Positions 26,913 to 36,256 of a stretch of 64,000 nucleotides of DNA are shown here, piece after piece; position 1 is the first letter of the stretch, and each line of letters begins with the position of its first letter. This stretch comes from Nocardioides terrigena (GTDB lineage Bacteria > Actinomycetota > Actinomycetes > Propionibacteriales > Nocardioidaceae), in NCBI RefSeq assembly GCF_003047265.1, contig NZ_PZYY01000003.1, positions 434,001 through 498,000 on the forward strand, in the 5' to 3' direction. The notes beneath the pieces are model-generated. The model was given only the letters and a program-made list of their open reading frames with translations, was not told the DNA's origin and did not search any database. Position numbers and translations under genes: made by a program.

Positions 26913-28637
26913 GTGACCAGCACCCCGACCGCTCCCGCCGGCTCCCCCACCTCGGCAGCCCCCGCCAAGCCCGTCCGCCGCAAGCGCGGCGAGGGACAGT
27001 GGGCCCTCGGCTACTCCGAGCCGCTCAACAAGAACGAGCAGACGAAGAAGGACGACAACCCCCTCAACGTCCGCGCGCGCATCGAGAACATCTACTCCAA
27101 GCGCGGCTTCGACTCCATCGACCCGGCCGACCTGCGCGGTCGCTTCCGCTGGATGGGGCTCTACACGCAGCGCGCTCCCGGCTTCGACGGCGGCAAGACC
27201 GCCATGCTCGAGGAGGAGGAGCTCGACGACCGCTACTTCATGATGCGCGTGCGCACCGACGGCCAGGTCCTCGGTGTCGAGCAGCTGCGGGCCCTCGGCG
27301 AGACGTCGACGACGTACGCCCGGAACACCGCGGACATCACCGACCGCAACAACATCCAGTACCACTGGATCGAGGTCGAGAGCGTCCCCGCGATCTGGGA
27401 CCGCCTCGAGTCGGTCGGCCTCATCACCGTCGAGGCGTGCGGCGACTCGCCGCGTCCCTTCCTCGGCTCCCCGGTCGCCGGCATCGCCAAGGACGAGATC
27501 ATCGACGGCTCCTCGGCGCTGGCCGAGATCAAGGCCCACGCCATCGGCAACCCGGAGTTCTCGAACCTGCCGCGCAAGTTCAAGACGGCCCTGACCGGGC
27601 ACCCGAGCCACGACGTGGCGCCCGAGGTCAACGACATCTCCTTCGTCGGCACCGTCCACCCCGAGCACGGCCCCGGCTTCGACCTCTGGGTCGGCGGCGG
27701 CCTCTCCACCAACCCGATGCTCGCCCAGAAGCTCGGCGTCTGGATCCCGGTCGACGAAGTCGTCGACGCCTGGGTGGGCGTCGTGTCGATCTTCCGCGAC
27801 TACGGCTACCGCCGGCTGCGCTCCAAGGCGCGCCTGAAGTTCCTGGTCGCCGACTGGGGCAAGGAGAAGTTCCGCGAGGTGCTCGAGACCGAGTACCTCA
27901 AGCGTGAGCTCGTCGACTGCCCCTCCCCCGCCACCCCGGTCTCGCAGGGCGACCACATCGGCATCCACGAGCAGAAGGACGGCAAGTTCTACGTCGGCGC
28001 TGCGCCCGTCGTGGGCCGCATCGACGGGACGACGCTGAGCGCCCTGGCCGACCTCGTCGAGCAGTACGGCGCGCTGGGCGCGCGCCTCACGGCGTACCAG
28101 AAGCTGGTCGTCCTCGGCGTCGACGCGGCCGACACGGAGGCCTTCGCCGACGGGCTGGAGAAGATCGGCCTGACCGCCCGTCCCAGCAACTGGCGTCGCA
28201 GCACCATGGCCTGCACCGGCATCGAGTTCTGCAAGCTGGCGATCGTCGACACCAAGGAGCGCGCCCGCCTGCTCGTCACCGAGCTGGAGAAGCGCTTCCC
28301 CGAGCTCGACACCCCGATCTCGATCAACGTCAACGGCTGCCCCAACGCCTGCGCGCGCACCCAGGTCGCCGACATCGGCCTCAAGGGCCAGCTGGTGATG
28401 GACGAGGACGGCAACCAGGTGGAGGGCTTCCAGGTGCACCTCGGTGGCGCGCTGGGCCTGCAGGCCAACTTCGGCCGCAAGCTGCGCGCGCACAAGGTGA
28501 CCAGTGCCGACCTCGACGACTACGTGACCCGCGTCGTCACGGCGTACCTCGCCGACCGCACCGACGGCGAGTCGTTCGCGACCTGGGCCGCCCGCGCCGA
28601 CGACGTCCACCTGCGCGGGGAAGTCGTCGCCTCGTGA
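26913..28637 (+). CDS. sirA: Ferredoxin-dependent siroheme sulfite (nitrite) reductase
   Basis: Reduces sulfite to sulfide with six electrons from ferredoxin. 574 residues. The [4Fe-4S]-siroheme cysteines are Cys434 and Cys440 ([13 protein letters not shown]) and Cys476 and Cys480 ([11 protein letters not shown]). Tyr84 (WMGLYTQR) and Cys176 (VEACGDSPR) are spaced by 92 residues, as are the covalently linked Tyr69 and Cys161 of M. tuberculosis NirA, so the same crosslink is likely. Nitrite reductase is the alternative, but the cysH and sirB neighbours favour sulfite. The GTG start has AGAAGGA upstream; the longer frame overlaps the leader peptide. Confidence 0.94.
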   Translation: MTSTPTAPAGSPTSAAPAKPVRRKRGEGQWALGYSEPLNKNEQTKKDDNPLNVRARIENIYSKRGFDSIDPADLRGRFRWMGLYTQRAPGFDGGKTAMLEEEELDDRYFMMRVRTDGQVLGVEQLRALGETSTTYARNTADITDRNNIQYHWIEVESVPAIWDRLESVGLITVEACGDSPRPFLGSPVAGIAKDEIIDGSSALAEIKAHAIGNPEFSNLPRKFKTALTGHPSHDVAPEVNDISFVGTVHPEHGPGFDLWVGGGLSTNPMLAQKLGVWIPVDEVVDAWVGVVSIFRDYGYRRLRSKARLKFLVADWGKEKFREVLETEYLKRELVDCPSPATPVSQGDHIGIHEQKDGKFYVGAAPVVGRIDGTTLSALADLVEQYGALGARLTAYQKLVVLGVDAADTEAFADGLEKIGLTARPSNWRRSTMACTGIEFCKLAIVDTKERARLLVTELEKRFPELDTPISINVNGCPNACARTQVADIGLKGQLVMDEDGNQVEGFQVHLGGALGLQANFGRKLRAHKVTSADLDDYVTRVVTAYLADRTDGESFATWAARADDVHLRGEVVAS

Positions 28638-28792
28638 GCGGGCGCGCGGTCACCCAGCACTGCCCCTACTGCGGCGAGACCACCCTGTGGCCGCTGGAGG
28701 AGGGCTGGGAGTGCCGGTCGTGCCTGCGCGCGTTCTCCGTCAAGTACCTCGGCCTCACCCGTCCCGACACCAGCAGAGGAGGTGCCCGATGA
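28634..28792 (+). CDS. Small zinc-ribbon protein of the sulfur operon
   Basis: A 52-residue protein starting at a GTG that overlaps the sirA stop (GTGA). It has two cysteine pairs, HCPYCGE and ECRSCLR, separated by 13 residues, which would form one zinc ribbon, followed by a basic tail. Its stop overlaps the cysH ATG (ATGA), and the cysH ribosome-binding site AGAGGAGG lies in its last codons. Function is unknown; a role in assembly of or electron transfer to the reductases is a guess. Confidence 0.75.
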   Translation: MSGRAVTQHCPYCGETTLWPLEEGWECRSCLRAFSVKYLGLTRPDTSRGGAR

Positions 28793-29532
28793 GTCTCTCC
28801 ACCCAGGCCGCCCGTGACTTCAAGGGCACCCACACCGCCGGGCGCACGCCCGAGGAGCTGCGCGAGCTGGTCTCGCACGTCGGGGCCGAGCTGGAGCTGG
28901 CGCCGGCCGAGAACATCATCGAGTGGGCCGTCGCGACCTTCGGCGAGCGCTTCTGCATCACCTCCTCGATGGGCGACGCGGTCCTGGCCCACCTGGCCTC
29001 GACCGTCGCGCCGGGCATCGACGTCGTCTTCCTCGACACCGGCTACCACTTCGCCGAGACCATCGGCACCCGCGACGCCGTCGAGGCCACGTTGCCGGTC
29101 AACCTCCGCACGGTGAGCACCCCGCTGACCGTCGCCGAGCAGGACGAGCAGTACGGCAAGGACCTCTACAAGACCGACCCCGACCTCTGCTGCGCGCTGC
29201 GCAAGGTCCAGCCCCTGGCCGACACGCTCGGAGAGTACGACGCCTGGGCCACCGGCCTGCGTCGCGCCGAGACCCACAACCGGGTGATCGCACCGGTCGT
29301 CGGCTGGGACGCCAAGAAGCAGAAGGTCAAGGTCTCCCCCATGGCCCGCTGGACCGACGAGCAGGTCGAGCAGTACATCGCCGACCACGGCGTGCTGGTC
29401 AACCCGCTCGTGTACGACGGCTACCCCTCGATCGGCTGTTGGCCCTGCACCCGTCGCGTCGCTCCCGGCGACGACCCGCGCAGCGGCCGCTGGGCCGGCA
29501 CGACCAAGACCGAGTGCGGGATCCACGCATGA
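28789..29532 (+). CDS. cysH: Adenylylsulfate (APS) reductase
   Basis: Reduces APS to sulfite with thioredoxin. 247 residues. The four cysteines that bind a [4Fe-4S] cluster in assimilatory APS reductases are present (Cys134-Cys135 in DLCCALRKV and Cys217/Cys220 in IGCWPCTRRV), which separates it from cluster-free PAPS reductases. The catalytic cysteine is Cys243 in KTECGIH. The substrate loop TSSMGDAVLAHL is typical. It supplies sulfite to the upstream sulfite reductase. Confidence 0.96.
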   Translation: MSLSTQAARDFKGTHTAGRTPEELRELVSHVGAELELAPAENIIEWAVATFGERFCITSSMGDAVLAHLASTVAPGIDVVFLDTGYHFAETIGTRDAVEATLPVNLRTVSTPLTVAEQDEQYGKDLYKTDPDLCCALRKVQPLADTLGEYDAWATGLRRAETHNRVIAPVVGWDAKKQKVKVSPMARWTDEQVEQYIADHGVLVNPLVYDGYPSIGCWPCTRRVAPGDDPRSGRWAGTTKTECGIHA

Positions 29533-29624
29533 AGACACCCGATCTCTCCACCCCGATCCACACCGTCCTCTCCACCGACAACGGCGTCGACCACACCACC
29601 GCACAAGATGGGAGGCCTCTCTGA
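29529..29624 (+). CDS. 31-residue ORF between cysH and sirB
   Basis: A short frame overlapping the cysH stop (ATGA) and the next start (TGATG), coding for a polar peptide MKTPDLSTPIHTVLSTDNG and 12 further residues. It has no recognised family. The GGGAGG site for the next gene is inside it. Its perfect fit between two genes suggests it is translated, if only to couple sirB expression. A remnant of a longer gene is equally possible. Confidence 0.4.
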   Translation: MKTPDLSTPIHTVLSTDNGVDHTTAQDGRPL

Positions 29625-30367
29625 TGGCCGCTCCTGCACTGGTTGCCCTGGCTCACGGAAGCCGTGACCCCCGCTCGGCCGCGACGATCACCGCGCTCGT
29701 CGACGAGGTCCGCTCGATGCGCCCGGACCTCCGCATCGAGGCCGCGTTCCTCGACCTCTCCAAGCCGTCCTTCGAGACGGTCGTCGCCCGGCTGGTCAAG
29801 GCCGGCTTCGACGAGATCGTCGTGGTGCCCCTGCTGCTCACGGAGGCCTACCACGCCAAGGTGGACGTCCCCGAGGCGATCGCCGCGGCGGCGTCGCGCC
29901 ACGAGGGCCTCAAGATCCGCGCCTCGAAGATCCTGGGCATGGAGGCCACCTTCCTCGAGGTGCTCGACCTGCGGCTGCGCGACGCCCTCAAGGAGGCCCG
30001 GGTCCGCGAGCTCGACGCCCTGGTCCTCGCCGCGGCCGGCTCCTCCGACCCGCTCGCCAACCAGGCCGTGGCGCGCCTCGCCCGCACCTGGGGCACCCGC
30101 CACAAGCTCCCCGTGACGGCCGCCTTCGCGTCGGCCGCTCCGCCGGCCGCCGGCGAGGCCGTCCGCGCCTTCCGGGCCGAGGGCCGCCGCCACATCGCGG
30201 TCGCGTCCTTCTTCCTCGCCCCCGGCTTCTTGCCGGACCGGGCCGCCGAGCTGGCCACCGAGGCCGGCGCGATCGCGGTCTCGGAGCCCCTCGGGGCGCA
30301 CCCGGAGGTCGCCCGCGCGGTGCTGGCGCGCTACGCCGTCGGCGCGGTGGAGCTCGTCCCCGTCTGA
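29624..30367 (+). CDS. sirB: Sirohydrochlorin ferrochelatase-like protein
   Basis: CbiX/SirB family chelatase of 247 residues made of two similar halves, each with the catalytic-histidine type start (PALVALAHGSRDPRS in the first). LLLTEAYHAKVDVPEAI and SFFLAPGFLPDRAAEL are the family's metal-site loops. Inserting iron into sirohydrochlorin makes siroheme, the cofactor of the first enzyme of this operon. Cobalt chelation is an alternative activity. It starts inside the stop of the preceding ORF. Confidence 0.9.
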   Translation: MAAPALVALAHGSRDPRSAATITALVDEVRSMRPDLRIEAAFLDLSKPSFETVVARLVKAGFDEIVVVPLLLTEAYHAKVDVPEAIAAAASRHEGLKIRASKILGMEATFLEVLDLRLRDALKEARVRELDALVLAAAGSSDPLANQAVARLARTWGTRHKLPVTAAFASAAPPAAGEAVRAFRAEGRRHIAVASFFLAPGFLPDRAAELATEAGAIAVSEPLGAHPEVARAVLARYAVGAVELVPV

Positions 30368-30383
30368 TCCTCCGATCGAGGGA

Positions 30384-30420
30384 TCCTCACCCGGTCGGGT
30401 ATCACCCGGCCGGGTGAGGA
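30384..30420 (+). terminator. Terminator of the sulfur operon
   Basis: TCCTCACCCGG (30384-30394) pairs perfectly with CCGGGTGAGGA (30410-30420), and a smaller GATCCTC/GAGGGATC-type stem precedes it. It lies 17 bp after the sirB stop. There is no T-run. Confidence 0.65.
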
Positions 30421-30470
30421 CTCCGATCCGGGCAGGGACGAGACGCGTCCCGCCCAGGGGGTCACAGGAC

Positions 30471-31178
30471 ATGAACCACGTACGCCGCGGCATCCGGCCG
30501 CACATCCGCACCAGCCACGTCGTAGCCGGCGCAGCACTGGTGCTCGTCACGGCCGGCAGCGCAACCGCCGCCGGCTTGATCACCGGCAAGGACATCAAGA
30601 ACGGCTCGGTCACGAGCAAGGACGTGAAGAACGGGTCCCTGGTCCTCAAGGACTTCAAGAAGTCGGAGCGCGGCAAGCTCGTGGGACCGGCCGGCCCGGC
30701 CGGTGGCACCGGCGCCACGGGAGCCACCGGAGCGGCAGGCCCCGCAGGAGCGAGTGCCTTCGCACCGCCGCCGTCGGGGACGGTCGTGCGGGGCGGTGGC
30801 ATCTTCAACGTCACGGTGTCCGCGGTGACAGCGCTGCGCGACTACGCGCCGCTGCCGATCACGACGACCCAGGTCATCAGTGACTCCGGCCCTGCGCGCA
30901 ACCTCTACTGGGGGACGCAGAACTCGGCGTTCCTGAACGACGCGGACACCAACGGCGTCCTGTGCCCCGGCACCGCTGCCAGCCCCGACCCCGCCGCCGG
31001 GATGCTGTGCGTGTACGCCGCGGAGGTCTCCAACGTCGCCGCGGACAACGCCCAGGTGATCGACGGCTCCGTCGACGGTGACGACGCCGCCGACCGCAGC
31101 GGGTTCTACGTGCTCGCCACTGCCGCTGCCGCGGGCGAGGTGCGCATCCGCTACGTGTGGGCCTACAAGGCACCGTGA
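30471..31178 (+). CDS. Secreted collagen-like repeat protein
   Basis: A 235-residue exported protein. An N-terminal basic region and hydrophobic segment (VVAGAALVLVTAGSATAAGL) form a signal peptide. Two or three copies of a KDIKNGSVTSKDVKNGSL-type motif follow, then a short Gly-X-Y collagen-like run (GPAGPAGGTGATGATGAAG), then a globular domain of about 140 residues. Proteins of this layout are common and multicopy in Nocardioides; function is unknown, probably surface-associated. The ATG at 30471 is chosen because it opens the signal peptide. Confidence 0.75.
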   Translation: MNHVRRGIRPHIRTSHVVAGAALVLVTAGSATAAGLITGKDIKNGSVTSKDVKNGSLVLKDFKKSERGKLVGPAGPAGGTGATGATGAAGPAGASAFAPPPSGTVVRGGGIFNVTVSAVTALRDYAPLPITTTQVISDSGPARNLYWGTQNSAFLNDADTNGVLCPGTAASPDPAAGMLCVYAAEVSNVAADNAQVIDGSVDGDDAADRSGFYVLATAAAAGEVRIRYVWAYKAP

Positions 31179-31182
31179 GGCG

Positions 31183-31890
31183 TCAGTCCACCAGCCGGAG
31201 CGCCTCTCGCCGCGACAACGGCGAGAGGCGTTCTCCGTGCTCAGCGACGTACGCGCGCACCCAGTCGGCGTCGGTGCGGCTGTGCTCGCGCAGTGCCCAC
31301 CCGATCGCCTTGCGGACGAAGAACTCCGAGCCGTACGTCGTGCCCTCGAGGTTGGCCCCGATCGCGTCCGCGAGCAGCACGGTGTCGGTGTCGCCGCGGT
31401 GCCGGAGCTGGGTCAGGATCGCGGTCCGCCGGACCCACATGCTGTCCTCGGCGGACGCCCAGCGGCGTACGACGGGTGTGACCTCGGCCCGGTGACCGGC
31501 GAGCACCCCGCCGACCAGGTGACTCGCTACCTCGTCGACCACGTCCCACCAGGCCCCGGTCACGACCAGGTGGTGGAGCAGGGGCAGCAGGTCGGGATCG
31601 ACCCAGACCGCGTAGTAGCGGTGCCGGAGCAGGGCGATGACGGCGTACCACTCCTCCCGGTGGGTGGCCCCGTCCCACAGCTCGCGGGCCGTGGCGCGCC
31701 AGGTGCCGGGGTCACCGAGGCGGTGCCCCGCGAGCACCGGGCGCAGGAGCGTGCGCAGCTCGGGTGCGGACAGCCCGCGGTAGGGCATCGCCGACTTCAT
31801 GTAGGCCTGCTGCTGGCGTGCCCGGTCAGGGTCGCCGGCACCGGCCAGGGTGCTCCGCACGGCCTCCACGAGGCCGGGCGCGGCGCTCAT
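31183..31890 (-). CDS. AlkD-like DNA alkylation repair protein
   Basis: A 235-residue helical HEAT-like repeat protein of the AlkC/AlkD DNA glycosylase family. It shows YMKSAMPYRGLSAPELRTLLRP and the internal W-rich HEREEWYAVIALLRHR-like, WWDVVDEVASHLVG, SMWVRRTAILTQLRH and FFVRKAIGWALREHSRTD segments in order; in AlkD these helices hold the alkylated base. It is last in an operon with PPK2, a HipA-like protein and DUF3037, overlapping the latter by 4 bp. A 12-bp hairpin occupies its final codons. Confidence 0.85.
   Translation of the reverse strand: MSAAPGLVEAVRSTLAGAGDPDRARQQQAYMKSAMPYRGLSAPELRTLLRPVLAGHRLGDPGTWRATARELWDGATHREEWYAVIALLRHRYYAVWVDPDLLPLLHHLVVTGAWWDVVDEVASHLVGGVLAGHRAEVTPVVRRWASAEDSMWVRRTAILTQLRHRGDTDTVLLADAIGANLEGTTYGSEFFVRKAIGWALREHSRTDADWVRAYVAEHGERLSPLSRREALRLVD
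31201..31230 (+). terminator. Terminator hairpin inside the 3' end of the AlkD-like gene
   Basis: CGCCTCTCGCCG and CGGCGAGAGGCG form a perfect 12-bp stem around a 6-nt loop, followed on the plus strand by TTCTCC. It begins 22 bp after the stop of the plus-strand collagen-like gene and lies wholly in the coding sequence of the convergent gene, where it encodes RLSPLSRREA. Confidence 0.7.
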
Positions 31891-32267
31891 CCCACGAGGC
31901 GCTCGAGGAGGTGCTCGAGCTGGCGGGCGGGATCGGTGGTCACGCCACCGTGGACCGGGCCGGGCTGGAGCACCGTGCTCCGGGGCGCCTTGAGGAAGCC
32001 GAAGCGCGGGCCCGGCGGCTGCCCGGAAGCCGCACCCCCGCGGGAGTCCCCACGGGCCACGCCCTCGACGAACTCGAGCGCAGCGCACACCTGGCCTGGA
32101 TCGAGGCCCGGGTCGAGGGCCGCGAGCCGATCGGCGTCGCAGTGCCACGCCACGTCGAGGAAGTCGGCGGCCTGGCAGTAGAGGACGACGCCGACGTTGA
32201 GGAACTCCTCGCGGTCCGGTCGCGGCACGCAGCGCAGGACGACGTACTGGTAGGACAGCCGCTTCAC
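31887..32267 (-). CDS. DUF3037 domain protein
   Basis: A 126-residue protein with the DUF3037 start KRLSYQYVVLRCVPRPDREEFLNVGVVLYC, followed by FGFLKAPRSTVLQPGPVHGG. DUF3037 is repeatedly found beside HipA-like kinases, as here, but its function is unknown. The GTG start at 32267 overlaps the stop of the HipA-like gene (GTGA), and its own stop overlaps the AlkD-like ATG. The open frame extends upstream only as a shadow of the HipA-like gene. Confidence 0.85.
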   Translation of the reverse strand: MKRLSYQYVVLRCVPRPDREEFLNVGVVLYCQAADFLDVAWHCDADRLAALDPGLDPGQVCAALEFVEGVARGDSRGGAASGQPPGPRFGFLKAPRSTVLQPGPVHGGVTTDPARQLEHLLERLVG

Positions 32268-33076
32268 GCGACACCGCCCGGGAGCCACTGGCGGGTGCCG
32301 AGGCGCGCCATGAGGAACTCGACGTACGACGCACGCAGGGCGTCCGGGGTCTCGGCGCCGGGCACGGGCTCGAGCCACTCGTCGGGCACCCGGGACAGGA
32401 CCCGGGCGAAGGTGTCGCGGTCGAGCCGGGGACTGATCTCGACGTCCGCCGCGGCGACGCCGGCGAGGTGGCTGCCGAGGACGTGGTCGGAGGCGTCCCA
32501 CGGCTGTCGCGCGAAGCGCGCAGGGTCGGTCACGCCGCCGGCCCAGCCGTGGTGGAAGTAGAGCGAGGCGCCGTGGTCGATGACCCAGAGGTCGCCGTGC
32601 CAGAGCAGCAGGTTGGGGTTGCGCCAGGACCGGTCGACGTTGGCGGAGAACGCGTCGAGCCAGATGACCTTCGCCGCCTCGCCGTCGGCGGCGGGGCCGC
32701 CCGGGTCGAGCACCGTCCCGTCGTAGCCGAAGGCACCCGGCAGGAAGTCGACACCGAGGTTGAGGCCCGCGCTCGCATTGAGGAGGTCCTGGACCTCCTC
32801 GTCGGCCTCGTAGCGCGCGATCTCGGGGTCCAGGTCGAGGGCCACCAGGCGCGGGGTGCGCAGCCCGAGGTGCTCGGCCAGCCCGCTGACGATCACCTCG
32901 GCGACGAGCACCTTGAGGCCCTGTCCCGCGCCCCGGAACTTGCACACATAGGTGCCCAGGTCATCGCCCTCGACGATCCCCGGCAGGCTGCCGCCCTCCC
33001 GCAGCGGCGTCACGTAGCGCGTGACGAACACTCCGGGAAGGGTGGTCTCCTCGGTCTGCGACGTGCGGGCGGTCAC
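32264..33076 (-). CDS. HipA-like kinase family protein
   Basis: A 270-residue HipA-type kinase-fold protein, much shorter than canonical HipA (about 440). Recognisable segments are VCKFRGAGQGLKVLVAEVIVSGLAEHLGL (nucleotide-binding lobe), WLDAFSANVDRSWRNPNLLLW and LWVIDHGASLYFHH, the last two matching the catalytic Asp-x4-Asn and metal-binding Asp regions. No HipB-type HTH partner is adjacent, so a toxin role is not supported. GTGA overlaps link it to PPK2 upstream and DUF3037 downstream. Confidence 0.82.
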   Translation of the reverse strand: MTARTSQTEETTLPGVFVTRYVTPLREGGSLPGIVEGDDLGTYVCKFRGAGQGLKVLVAEVIVSGLAEHLGLRTPRLVALDLDPEIARYEADEEVQDLLNASAGLNLGVDFLPGAFGYDGTVLDPGGPAADGEAAKVIWLDAFSANVDRSWRNPNLLLWHGDLWVIDHGASLYFHHGWAGGVTDPARFARQPWDASDHVLGSHLAGVAAADVEISPRLDRDTFARVLSRVPDEWLEPVPGAETPDALRASYVEFLMARLGTRQWLPGGVA

Positions 33077-33960
33077 GTGACCGGGTCCTCCTCGACGAGG
33101 CGCCTGCGCTCGCCGGCGACGTCGAAGTCGGCAGGCGGCCAGGTCGGGGCGAGGTCCTCGAGGGCCTCGTGCAGCAGGGTGGCGACGGCCCAGTTGCGGT
33201 ACCACTTGCGGTCGCTGGGCACGACGTACCACGGCGCCTCGGGGGTGTTGCAGCGCTCCAGGGCGATCTCGTAGGCCTCCTGGTAGGCGCGCCACTGCGA
33301 GCGCTCGTCGATGTCGCCGGGGTTGAACTTCCAGTGCTTGGTCGGGTCGTCGAGCCGGGCCAGGAGCCGCTCCTTCTGCTCCTCGGCGGAGATGTGCAGC
33401 ATGCACTTGATGACGGTCACGCCGCTGTCGGCCAGCTCGGCCTCGAACCGGTTGATGGCGTCGTAGCGACGAGTGATGGCCGAGCGCGTCGTCAGCTCGC
33501 GGACGCGCGCGATCAGCACGTCCTCGTAGTGCGAGCGGTCGAAGACGCCCACGATGCCCGCCTCGGGAACCGCGCGACGGATGCGCCACAGGAAGTCGTG
33601 CCGACGCTCCTCGGCGCTGGGAGCCTTGAAGGACGTGATCCGCACGCCCTGCGGGTCGATCAGGCCGACGGAGTGGCGCAGCACCCCGCCCTTGCCAGAG
33701 GTGTCCATCCCCTGGAGGACCAGCAGCACGCGCCGGTGCCCGTCCGACCTGCCATGGGCGAACAACCTCTCCTGCAGCTCGGCCAGGGGCTCGCCCACGA
33801 GCGGAAGGGCCGCCTTGCCGTCGGCCTTGTCCCCGTCGAAACCCGGAGTGGATCGCGGGTCGATGCTGCCCAGGTCGACGGGTCCGGCCGGCAGCCGCAG
33901 GAGCGGTCGCACGGACTCTGCGGTGGTGCCGGGGATCTGCGTCTGCTCGGTGGTGGCCAC
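33073..33960 (-). CDS. ppk2: Polyphosphate kinase 2 family protein
   Basis: A 295-residue PPK2-type phosphotransferase that uses polyphosphate to phosphorylate nucleotides. Walker A is LVLQGMDTSGKGG (84-92), then GVRITSFKAPSAEE, Walker B with DRSH (GVFDRSHYEDVLIARV), and the lid IDERSQWRAYQEAYE. The 40-residue N-terminal region resembles the class that acts on AMP or ADP; exact specificity is not visible. The start is a GTG at 33960 with a CATACT hexamer 6 nt before it. It heads the PPK2-HipA-DUF3037-AlkD operon. Confidence 0.92.
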   Translation of the reverse strand: MATTEQTQIPGTTAESVRPLLRLPAGPVDLGSIDPRSTPGFDGDKADGKAALPLVGEPLAELQERLFAHGRSDGHRRVLLVLQGMDTSGKGGVLRHSVGLIDPQGVRITSFKAPSAEERRHDFLWRIRRAVPEAGIVGVFDRSHYEDVLIARVRELTTRSAITRRYDAINRFEAELADSGVTVIKCMLHISAEEQKERLLARLDDPTKHWKFNPGDIDERSQWRAYQEAYEIALERCNTPEAPWYVVPSDRKWYRNWAVATLLHEALEDLAPTWPPADFDVAGERRRLVEEDPVT

Positions 33961-34017
33961 GGGTGCAGTATGTCCCAGCGCACGGACACCGCGTGGGCAC
34001 CGACCGGCCCGCGCGCG

Positions 34018-34425
34018 TCAGCGCCGCAGCAGGCCCTCGGCCTCGTAGAGGTCCCGGCCGTGGTCGGTCAGGTCGGCCAGCTCGTCGAAGAGCGCGTCGT
34101 CCACGCGGGTGAAGTTGAAGCAGCTCTTGCCCTGCCGCCGACGGGTCAGCTCCGGGCTGATCGACGGCTCCTCAGGCGACATGTAGACCGACATCAGGTG
34201 ATAGCTGACGTAACGCTTGCCGATGCGGACAGAGGCGAACAGCTGACCGTCCGGGTAGCGATCCGTCGGCGCCCCGAGGAGCACGTAGGTGTCCGGCGAA
34301 GGTTCGTCGACCTTCCGGCTGGCGGCGGTGTTGGCGTCGGTGAGGTTGTCGGAGACGAGGAACGCGTCCTCGTGGACGCTCAGGCGACGCCGCAGCTCGG
34401 CGTAGACCGCCGGAAGATCGGGCAT
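34018..34425 (-). CDS. Conserved hypothetical protein
   Basis: A 135-residue soluble protein with the notable segments YVLLGAPTDRYPDGQLFASV, GKRYVSYHLMSVYM and RRQGKSCFNFTRVDD. The last two look like the conserved core of an uncharacterised bacterial family, possibly with a DUF1801-like fold, but I cannot assign a function. The start is well fixed: a TAGGCT hexamer lies 6 nt before the ATG. It is downstream of recX in the same direction but probably has its own promoter. Confidence 0.7.
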   Translation of the reverse strand: MPDLPAVYAELRRRLSVHEDAFLVSDNLTDANTAASRKVDEPSPDTYVLLGAPTDRYPDGQLFASVRIGKRYVSYHLMSVYMSPEEPSISPELTRRRQGKSCFNFTRVDDALFDELADLTDHGRDLYEAEGLLRR

Positions 34426-34431
34426 GGCAGA

Positions 34432-34437
34432 AGCCTA
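34432..34437 (-). promoter_or_regulatory. -10 element formed by the recX stop codon
   Basis: TAGGCT on the minus strand; its first three bases are the recX stop codon TAG (34437-34435). The spacer to the next ATG (34425) is 6 nt. Confidence 0.5.
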
Positions 34438-35206
34438 GAGCTCCTCGTCGTACCCCGCATCGTCCAGTCCCTCGTCCTCCAGCCCGTCGCGACGCAGCTC
34501 GTCCTTGACGATCGCGAAGGCCATGCCCGCTCCGTAGCCCTTGCGTGCCAGCATGCCCACGAGGCGCCTGGTCGCCTTCTGCTGGTCGAGGCCGCGCACG
34601 GTGCGCAGCTTCTTGCGGACCAGGGCCCGGGCGGCGGCGTCCTCGTCGTCGGGGTCGATCTCGTCGAGTGCCTCGCGGGCCACCTCGTCGTCGATGCCCT
34701 TGCGACGCAGCTCCTGGGCCAGTGCCCGCCGGGCGAGGCCCTTGCCCGGCTGGCGGGAGGCGATCCACGCCCGGGCGTAGGCCTCGTCGTCGACCAGCCC
34801 GACCTCCTCGAACCGGTCCAGCAGCGCAGTCGCCAGGTCGGCCGGGACGTCCTTCTTCGCCAGCTTGTCGGCCAGCTCCTTGCGGGAGCGGGCCTGACCG
34901 GTCAGCGCGTCGAGCAGGATCTTGCGGGCGACGGACTCGGGGTCGGCATCGGGCCCTTGCGCCGTCGTGTCGGGAGGTGCGGGAGTCCGCCGCACACCCC
35001 GGTCGCCGGAGCGTCCGGCGCCGGGGTCGCGAGACCGGCTCGAGCGGCGACCCGACCGACCGGTGGGCACGCGCCGGAACGGCTCGTCGGGCGAGTCGTC
35101 CGCGGACGTGGGCAGCCCCGCCGACCGGGTCCAGGCCTCGACCCCGTCGTGGACGTCCCCCGCCCACGACGGCATCGGCCTGGACTCACCCGGCCGGGAG
35201 GTGTGC

Positions 35207-35217
<11 letters not shown>
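34435..35217 (-). CDS. recX: RecX regulatory protein
   Basis: Inhibits RecA filament extension. 260 residues. The N-terminal 95 residues are a low-complexity, arginine-, serine- and proline-rich extension typical of actinobacteria. The RecX domain follows with three helical repeats: [45 protein letters not shown] and [18 protein letters not shown], then a last repeat around [15 protein letters not shown]. It overlaps the recA stop by 11 bp. The C-terminus is acidic (DEEL). Confidence 0.92.

Positions 35218-36256
<1,039 letters not shown>

Noticed and set aside
32264..33076. HipBA toxin-antitoxin pair
   Set aside because: No HipB-like HTH gene is present; the protein is short and paired with DUF3037.
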